From positions 3,123,501 through 3,187,500 of the forward strand of contig CM035230.1 of NCBI GenBank assembly GCA_020226215.1: DNA of 64,000 bases, given 5' to 3'. Origin of the DNA: Sindora glabra (Eukaryota > Streptophyta > Magnoliopsida > Fabales > Fabaceae). The stretch's first letter is position 1. Every line of letters begins with the position of its first letter. The notes below the pieces were generated by a model. That model was not told the DNA's origin and did not search any database. It saw only the letters and a program-made list of their open reading frames with translations. Shown piece after piece: positions 56,228 to 64,000 of the stretch. Position numbers and translations under genes: made by a program.

Positions 56228-56988
56228 AAGTCCATTTGGTTGAGGGGAAAATGAAATTCATTTTCTAACTTTTTCTTGTTTGGACATTGAAAAATTTTGA
56301 TCAATAGGAAAATAAATTCTGGTCAACTAAAAAGTTGCATTTTTTTAAGGAAAATAACTTCTCATTTTAAAAAATGAAATTCATTTTCCTTGTTACTTAG
56401 TATATCCATACCCAAACCCAAACTTTTTACCTTCTCACTTTGTTACGCAATTGCGATCATAAATAAAATTTATTTTTATTTATTAAATCTTTTACGATGG
56501 ATGCTCAATTTTTATTTTTATAAAATCTATTTTTATTTATTAAAGTTTCAGTGCACATTTTTATGCAATATTTATTAAACTAACTATGTAATATTATCCC
56601 TTTTTTTCTCATGATAGATGCTCTATTATATAATATTTCATAACAATTAATTAAACTAACTATGTAAATTTATGTATAAAATTTTGTAATACCTTTAATA
56701 TATATTTTATTATTAAAAATTAATTATTATTGGACTATTGGGCACCAAGAATAATAAAAATTTTATTAAAAAATTTCTTTTTTAAAAGGTAAGTAAAATT
56801 ATAATAATTTTGAAGTAAATAATTTTGATTTACTTTAGACGAAATTAATTTTTCTTTGTGTATCAAATACCAGAAAATATTTTTTCTCTATTCATCAAAC
56901 AACAGAAAATCAATTCATTTTTGAAAAATATATTTTCTTAAGAAATCATTTTCTAAAAATTCCATTTTTCTCCAAACTAAACGGATCC
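56228..56988. mobile_element. MITE-like element with GTCCATTTGGTT ends
   Basis: Left end AAGTCCATTTGGTTGAGGGG with AAAATGAAATTCATTTTC inside, and right end which reads in reverse GGATCCGTTTAGTTTGGAGA then AAAATGG. These ends pair imperfectly over about 27 bases. Flanks TTTCTTT and TTTCTAT may be a target duplication. Inside, ATTCATTTTC/GAAAATGAA-like words recur. About 760 bp, longer than most MITEs, so it may contain another insertion. Confidence 0.6.
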
Positions 56989-58317
56989 TTTCTATCAAAC
57001 TATTTTATGCATATGCCATCATTAACTGCAATTATTAAGTTACACCACTATATTTTCTTTATAAGCATTCTAATCCTATAGATAAGATATGCTAAAAATA
57101 TGAAATTCATATTAAAATAATTAAATCTATTTAAGGCAAAAGATGTCTTTTAATCCAAATGAATCGTCTAAAGTTTTATGTTAATATTTGAATTACTCAT
57201 TGTGTTTGGTAGATATCAATGCATGATTTTATAATTATGATTAATCTTTAGTAAATATGATAATATAATTATAGGAAATAAAAGTTTTCATAAAAGAATA
57301 TTATATTCATCAAGTATGTAAGAATTTAATACATACATAATATAAATTTTTGCATTTATATATATTAATAATTATTTTTAAATAATTACCATATTTTCCT
57401 CATATCTTATAATTCATATAAAATTTAATCAATTTTATATATAAAAGAAATGTGAACCCTTCTTTACATCACACATAAAGTGATGCTAGTTTGAAATTAA
57501 TGCAATATCTCAAATTGCTATAATGTTTCAATTGTATAATTCATCATGATTTAATGCTATTTTAAGACAAGTTTATTTAATCTATCAATATCCAATAAAT
57601 TATAAATAAAAATAAAAAATTCAAATAGATTATATAATTGGGAATTCTCTATTTAAAATATTAACACATCAATAATCAATAATACAATAAGAAGTTTTAA
57701 ATCAATAAATTAATTGAAATTATTATAAAATTTTAATTTTTTCAATGAATCATGATTTAGTACATTTGAAAATATTTTATTAAGATACTAAGGCATCAAT
57801 AATAAAATAAAAATGGAAGAAGTTTCAAATTAAAGATTAATTGAAATTATTATAATATTTTAAAATTTTCAATTAATAATGATTTAATGCATTTACAAAT
57901 TGTTGATTCATGATTTTTTTTTGTAAGTAAAAAGATTAAGAATAAGATAGGTTACTTTAATGTTAGAAAAAAAATTTTAGTGGAATATTACTATTAAAAA
58001 CTTAGTATTACATACATACAATTTCTATCACATGTATTACATTTATGATTCTTAACATAAAATTCATTTTTTATTTTCTAAAATACATTAAGTTGCATTT
58101 TGCAATTAATTTTTATATAAATAACAATACACATGACAAAAATTATGTGGATGTAGCATTAAGTTCTCAGTGTTAATATAACACTAAATTTTTTTCTCAA
58201 GGTTAAGGCATTATTCATGATGAGTTGTCATGATTTAATATAAAATAATATGGGAGAAAATTTGAAAAATAGTGATAAAAGTTAGGCCAGTGTAATACAT
58301 GCTCTAAATTTATACTT
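56989..58317. other. AT-rich DNA, no recognised feature
   Basis: Contains a weak local duplication: AATTGAAATTATTATAA-(A/T)-ATTTT followed by AATGATTTA-like words occurs near 57,713 and 57,838. No frame or element end seen. Confidence 0.4.
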
Positions 58318-58646
58318 TCTTTGCAATGGCAAGAGTGGTAATCCAAATAATACATAAGTGCAAAATCCTATGTTTAAACTCCAAACATGATAGGGAGTAA
58401 ATAAACACACTTTACACCTTTAAGGTGTTAGCAACTTATGCTTCTGGATATTGTAATATAGATGCACTTCATTAGGTATAATAATGGGATCGGGTAGGGA
58501 TAAATTAGTCTTATACTACTTCACCCTACAACCCTGGTCATATGCCTCATCCCTGCTTGTGGGATAGTTTGGAACATTGTCCTTACAATTTGCAAGGCAC
58601 TGATGGCTTGCAAAGAAATCTACAAAAATAAAAAAATTGAAAAAAC
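58318..58646 (+). mobile_element. Probable tRNA-derived SINE
   Basis: A box-A-like ATGGCAAGAGTGG (58,326) and a box-B-like TGTTTAAACTCC (58,371) lie 45 bases apart, the spacing of RNA polymerase III internal promoters in tRNA-derived SINEs. The sequence between them (AAGTGCAAAATCCTA) also fits. About 240 bases further an A-rich tail begins (CTACAAAAATAAAAAAATTG, 58,620). Boundaries are inferred and no clear target duplication was identified. Confidence 0.5.
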
Positions 58647-58903
58647 TTGATAAAAATTTTAAAATTTATATATTCTAAATTCACATGTTAGCAACACATA
58701 ATATAGTATGATAATATAAGTCTAAAAATGCATATAATTTGGACCATGATCTTAATAACTAAATTATTATTTAACCTTATTTTGTTTTATGAACACACAA
58801 TACAATATAATGATTAAATTAAAAATTTTAAAATAAAATCATTAAAAAGTGTTTTTTAATTGTTAAATTACTAGAAAAGCTATACTTATAATATATATAT
58901 TAT
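58647..58903. other. AT-rich DNA, no recognised feature
   Basis: Nothing recognised between the SINE-like unit and the next LTR. Confidence 0.4.
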
Positions 58904-59385
58904 TATTATGACCCAACTTGGCCATGACTAGCATAGGATTATTTTTCCAATAATCCTATCATCATATTTTACATACATTGGTAAACATCACAAAGTATCT
59001 ATCCATATCTTATATTCATTCATTTAGAAATATCTATCATGCATTCATTTTCATGAATTCATTACATGGTAAGAAACCTATTAAAAGGATAGTTAGGTCA
59101 ACTTTGAAACTCTAAATGTAAGGCATAAGTTATCCTAATTATGCAAGTTATAACCTTGTATCCATATACTAATCACAGAAATTATTTAGCCTATTCTGTT
59201 ACTTTAATCCACTATCTTACATGGATAAGTGTACCAATTCTATACTTGGTGCTAATTTGCCAAAAAGATGGATGGCAATGCCTTTAAAGGAAGGTATCTT
59301 ATGGTGGTGATGTAGGAAGGTCTTGTTATGTATCTAGAAAGTTAATTTATAAAATAGTAAGTATGGCACTTAGTGAGGAATATTA

Positions 59386-61040
59386 TGTTAGTGTGTGTCC
59401 TAGAACCAATCATATAGATGATTGAAATTATACACAATGTATTATGTTTTATTTTAGGTAATTTAATTATTATATTTTATTTTTATAATTTTATTATTAT
59501 TATGCGTAATTTATAACTTAATATAATAATTATCCTTGTAATAGTTTCGCTATTCCTAAAATGCCCCTAGTCAAGTATTATTACGAAAAGGATGGTAATA
59601 ATATATCAAGATTAGTATGTATAGTGACTGATGATTACGAATCATAGATATGTGATATCAAGTCAATACATAAGTACATTGCTAGTGAACAATGTACTGG
59701 ATTGACTCACTATGAGAATATTATATGGATAGACGTGTCATAAGTTATTCTCATATGATTACAAATACACGTAAACCTTTAACTTGAAGTCACTACGGTT
59801 CCCTACATGAGGAATTACTCACTTTAATATTGTTCTATGTCATCTTTAATCAAGATAATAAGTAAGGCATTGATTGGGTGTGTCATAAATCGTGCAAAGG
59901 GAAGTGAGTAATGTAGATGGAATTTTGTTACTCTTGTATAAAAGAGAAATATCCTTGGACTTCTCGATTGAGTAAGACTTAGAAATACATGGCCATGCTC
60001 AATTGAATTAATATGTGATATTAATTATTTATTTTAAGTTTACTCAGTATTAAGAAATATAAATTGAACATTGACGAGGATGACACATTCCATGCCTCCA
60101 GTTCAATTTGGATATTATTATAAAAGGGTTATGATGCAAAACGTTGATTATGTATTAGGTGGATATCGAATCACAGACATTCTTACTACTTGAGTGGCAG
60201 TGATGTATTGCTAGATACCGCTTACTGTCTATAACTTAATAATGAGTCATTGTTAACATAGTAAGAACCTACAAGGTCACACAAAAGGAGTAGGAATAAG
60301 ATAACAATTAATTGGATTTTAATTATATTAATATCCAATTAATTGGACTTATTTTCGTGTATATATATTATTAAGAATAATAAATTCATGTAATATATAT
60401 ATATATATTATGTGATATTATTTGATATTAAAGTAATATCAAATAATTACATTATCAAATATTAGATAAATATATTATGAGATAATATTATTTTGATATT
60501 TGATAACTATATGCAATTATCTAATATTAAGATATTTATATTATGAGATAATATTATCTAATGTTAGATAATTAATAGATAAGTCATATCTCTTCTCATT
60601 ATCTCTAGGATAAGGATAAAATGAGTTGTTAAGTGTGATTAGAATTTTAGAAGCATTATCCTAGTAGGACTAGGATTGTGGCTTGCCTAAGTTCTATAAA
60701 AAGGGGCTTGAGGGCAGCATATTAGAGACACGCTTATAGACTTCCTAAAACCCAAAATCACTAAGAAAACATCAAAATTCTAGTTTCTAGAGAGAGAAAC
60801 GCATCCTAGCAAATTTATGGAGGGCGAGAGGTCATTGTTTACTTCGTGTGGATACCGTAGAGACGTTGTACCTTCCGGCCGACGTTTGATTCATCCGCTC
60901 TCAAGTTTTGATCAGTAGAAATACGAGTGCCCAATAGGTAAAATTCTAATCATTGATTTATGCTTTTTGCATGGATCCTAGGTAGAATTCAGATCAAAAT
61001 TTTGAAATTTCACTGCATGTAATAATCCAAATTCCTAACA
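59386..61040 (+). mobile_element. Solo LTR, copy C, with TATTA target duplication
   Basis: TGTTAGTGTGTGTCC at 59,386 to CCTAACA at 61,040, 1,655 bp, with TGTTAG/CTAACA ends and perfect TATTA at 59,381-59,385 and 61,041-61,045. Same landmarks as copies A and B but with more transitions; the 60-codon frame has a stop (TGG to TAG near 59,646). It lies within the gypsy LTR fragment of 58,904-61,930. Confidence 0.95.
60695..60701 (+). promoter_or_regulatory. TATA box of solo LTR C
   Basis: TATAAAA in GTTCTATAAAAAGGGG, conserved with copies A, B and D. Confidence 0.55.
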
Positions 61041-61451
61041 TATTACACCTATCAATCCATATGAATTAATTAAATAAGAATATTATGGATAATTATAACT
61101 ATTTTAGGATTCCATATCCTCAATCCTTTGACACTTAGTCATTTGCATAGAATACAAGTTCATCCTATCACATTCATAATAAGACTATAAGAATTAATCA
61201 CAATTAGGCCACACAAGGCCTATCATACTTCCTTAATGTCAAAATAACAACTATATGGGTATGTATAAGTTAACAATATCATGTGTAAGCATACTTGAAC
61301 TTTAAGTAACATAATAGTTATTTTACCACTCATATTACTCATCACTATATGTGTTTAAGGTTATTCATTCATGTATTACAAGCCTATGAATCTATAATAG
61401 CTTAATGCCTTTCATTTTTACAAAAAGTATGAGTTTGTAACATAACAAGGC

Positions 61452-61690
61452 CATAGTTGATTTTAGAATGGACTACTAGTGTCTAGAAGCAAACTTTGAT
61501 GCTCATAGTCAACTATATAATTGATTATAAGGTTTTAGAGGCAACTCTAGACGATTATAGTTAATTATATAATGGACTATCATTATCTAGAGATAAATCT
61601 TAGGTTAGTAGTCAATTATAACATCTTATAGAGTAATTCAAGCTTGCATAGTCGACCACTAATAAATGTTTTGTAGATTTCTTTATGCAA
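61452..61690 (-). repeat. Four to five tandem units, about 52 bp
   Basis: Units begin CATAGT-(T/C)-(G/A)-A near 61,452 and 61,504, TATAGTTAATTAT near 61,556, TAGTCAATTATA near 61,604 and CATAGTCGAC near 61,647. The first three are spaced exactly 52. Related to the 41-bp array at 38,632. Confidence 0.7.
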
Positions 61691-61930
61691 ACACTGTTCA
61701 TTTGCATTAAATAACTAGCAAGCCTTATTTAACTTGTACTAAACTTCCACCAAGTTATTAATAACATAAAATATCATTTCTAAACATCATAACCTATCAT
61801 TTAATCCATCAATTTAATGCATTTAGCATCAATTTCATGTATAATTATCATTATATTATAAAAAATAACAATTTAAGTTAGAGATTTAGTAGAATACTAC
61901 TTATCAGCTTATGGATTAAAGGTTAAAGTA

Positions 61931-63179
61931 TATGATGAGATAGTTAGAGCCTATATTCATTAACCAAGGAATGATTTATAAGTTAAGGTTCTTAATGGTT
62001 TAACTTTCATCAATTAGTATAGTTTGCATTTCAAGAGGGAAATTGAATCAACATAGAAGAGGTTAGTTGATGAAAAGGCAAAATTTATAAGTTACTTAGA
62101 GAGGATTGATAAGGAAATGAAGAATTCTTTCTTGAAAGCTCTAGGATTTCCTTAGAAGCTTAGAGATGATGAAGAGAAATGAAAATGAAAATAAATAGGA
62201 AAGTTATTTTAGGGCATTTTAGGTATTAAGAATATAAAGGGTATTTTAAGAAAAATGGGTAAATTATAACTAACTTATCAGCTAATTTTAATCTGGCTTA
62301 TGCTAATCCAAAATGCAATTTGAAGGGTGAGAGTTGATTATATAGTTTATTATTATCCCATTTTTCTAACATTATTTGCTCTACAATTATTTCTTTCTCT
62401 CATGCATACTTAATTTCTTATTTTTGAACAAGTTTTTCATCACTCACATTCTTCTGATGCATTCATTGCATTTAAATTACTTACAGTTTAAAACACATCA
62501 TTTAAGCAAATTAATCAAATCTAATGTATATGAAATCAATAATTATATAAAAATAGGATTTTAAATTCTTGGAAGAGTAACATATATGCATTAATTATAT
62601 AGGTAAAAATATAATATTAAAGTTGTAAGGCTTTGTAGGGGAAATCAAGTTAATATGCATCTATTTGAAAATTTATTTTAGGTTAAAATCTAGCCTTGTG
62701 AAGTCAATTTTCATATCATGTTCGTGCCTTATTAGGGCAAAATCTATAAAACTAACCTTGAACTTGAAATTTTGTGATCCCTACACTTTACACCTTTAAT
62801 ATTTTATTAAGTAGTAAATTACCTCCTTCAAACTTTTTTTAAGTAAATAAATAAGGCTAAATTTAAAGAAATGAAAGAAACTAAAAGTGAACACTACAAG
62901 GGGTAAAGATCTTAATTACATCATTACATAATAAAATACCTAAACCTGTAGGAAGTCAATTAAGAATGTGCAAAGTAAGATCATTTTAAAAACTATAAGA
63001 AATAAACCAATAACACAAATACTACCTTCATGATATGAATGTTGAGTGATCATTTACCAATTCCTCTTAAAAAACTTTTCACGCCGAGACATTGATGAAA
63101 AGTATCACATTGGACCCTGACAAGTACCCTTTATTATATTAGTAAAGATGATAAAATCAAATTCTAATGTAATTAGCCT
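61931..63179. other. AT-rich DNA, no recognised gene
   Basis: A lysine- and glutamate-rich plus-strand trace near 62,035-62,180 (KFISYLERIDKEMKNSFLKA) is interrupted by stops and resembles no family I know. The 62-codon frame at 62,376-62,564 is hydrophobic by composition. Confidence 0.35.
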
Positions 63180-64000
63180 ATAACCTTTTTGTCAAGCCAA
63201 CCATAGCCTATAAGAAGCTCTTTAAAGCTTTGCAGCAAAGGAGGAGCAAATCCCCAAATCACATATAAACCCTAAAAGCTGGTTACCATCTCCACTCCTA
63301 AATAATTTCACCACACGCAACAAAACCTAGATTGGATTTTGAAGTACTATCCATATTTATCTTCATATGTCATTTTGGAGATTTGCATCACTTAATATCT
63401 ACCATAATATTATGCACATTATTAGTTGTCTTACTTTCATCAAGAAGAGCTTGACTAATTTGGCTAGCATTCTCCCTGATAAAGCTTGAACCATTAAAAG
63501 GATTTTGAAAATTAGTGCTAAATATAGCCTTATTTCTCTAACATTAAAACTAATAAATTGTACAGCTCCATCGAATAAGCCAATCAACACTAGAAACTTC
63601 TCTTATTTACTTTGATAGAATAGAAATGAACTAATCATTAGTAAGAAGTACAAAAGAGGCTTTTGAATATGAGTGTTAAATATAGCCTTATTTTTATAAC
63701 ACCAAAACCAATAAATTGCACAACTCTAAAGAATAAACTAATCAATACTTGAAACTTCTCTTATTTACTCTAACAAATTAGCTATGAACTAACCATTTGT
63801 AGGAAACACAAAAAAGGTAGCTTAGATGAACTAAACTTCTCCCACCAATCTAATCTTGTAATAGTTTCTCAAAACATGAAGAACATCCTCCATTAACTCT
63901 TGATAAATGTTATAATTCACTGTCCCCCAAACCCCATTTATATCTATTCTAGTTTGTGAGAAGGCATTAATGAAAATAACACTATACAAACAATTTAATG
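63180..64000 (-). pseudogene. LINE remnant, RNase H-like end region
   Basis: On the minus strand, from about 63,560 down to 63,240, the frame reads FNGSSFIRENA, then QISQALLDESKTTNN, then KINMDSTSKSNLGFVACGE with stops between. A K-x-N-x-D-(G/S) motif, followed by a G-x-x-x-C-G-(x)-(I/V)-(I/L) block, is the start of the RNase H domain that follows RT in many plant LINEs. Upstream sequence (63,830-64,000) could be the zinc-binding end of the RT, but no motif is certain. The element is cut by the window end. Confidence 0.5.
63515..63830. repeat. 158-bp tandem duplication in the LINE remnant
   Basis: GTGCTAAATATAGCCTTATT at 63,515 and GTGTTAAATATAGCCTTATT at 63,673 start two copies that also share AATAAATTG-(T/C)-ACA, a CTAGAAACTTCTC/TTGAAACTTCTC part, CTTATTTACT and ATGAACTAA. 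They are clearly more diverged than the copies at 22,021-22,660. Confidence 0.85.

Larger units (their letters stand above)
58904..61930 (-). mobile_element. Gypsy LTR fragment of the T1 family, minus strand, split by solo LTR C
   Basis: Plus-strand left edge TATTATGACCC matches TGTCATAACCC of the T1 LTR with transitions only. Its right part has an array related to that of the T1 LTR (CATAGT-TGA/CAA-CTAT units) and then a TTTAGTAGAATACTACTTATC motif near 61,888, equal to GTTTAAGTAGAATGCTACTCATC at 24,810. The right end is not found. Without solo LTR C about 1.35 kb remain. Confidence 0.55.

Overview
The window looks like non-genic nuclear DNA of a flowering plant. It is very AT-rich, has no ribosome-binding-site-led dense genes, and is filled with decayed Ty3/gypsy LTR retrotransposons, solo LTRs with TG...CA ends and 5-bp target duplications, MITE-like DNA elements, a possible tRNA-derived SINE and a LINE remnant. 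The species cannot be named from what I see. I find no intact host gene; the open frames longer than 60 codons are chance frames or broken transposon coding. CpG is rare except in the younger solo LTRs, and many sense codons have become stops by C-to-T or G-to-A changes, as expected for methylated, silenced DNA.

Layout. 1-5,763: a field of short TGTCAC/GTGACA motifs, a 430-bp dispersed repeat, an LTR-like repeat with a GGGGGTGAATTGGG head (about 1,677-4,246) and an old minus-strand LTR (copy E). 5,900-21,754: one old plus-strand gypsy element, here called G0. Its protease, RT, RNase H, integrase and 3' LTR are in the right order but split by solo LTR D (6,310-7,975), a 2.6-kb gypsy solo LTR (8,043-10,668), a 0.75-kb solo LTR (11,017-11,764) and solo LTR A (19,657-21,331). 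Its RNase H-integrase segment is repeated four times head to tail (12,521-16,094). 22,021-22,660: a fresh 320-bp tandem duplication. 24,790-39,590: probably one minus-strand gypsy element, T1 (3' LTR fragment, polypurine tract, interior, primer-binding site, 5' LTR), with a second gypsy element, G1 (26,785-33,867), nested inside it. G1 itself carries a hAT-like element with an almost G/C-free core. 40,634-45,980: a minus-strand gypsy LTR split by solo LTR B. 47,330-54,931: gypsy element G2, the most complete copy, with both LTRs and a broken gag-pol; a MITE sits only in its 3' LTR. 54,932-58,900: two more MITE-like elements and a SINE-like unit in AT-rich DNA. 58,904-61,930: another minus-strand gypsy LTR split by solo LTR C. 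63,180-64,000: a minus-strand LINE RNase H-region remnant with its own tandem duplication.

Nothing here is likely to make a working protein. The value of the window is its readable insertion history: five perfect or near-perfect target duplications allow an order of events, and the four-unit RNase H-integrase array with mosaic halves is the most unusual structure. Family calls rest on motifs read by eye; no database was searched.
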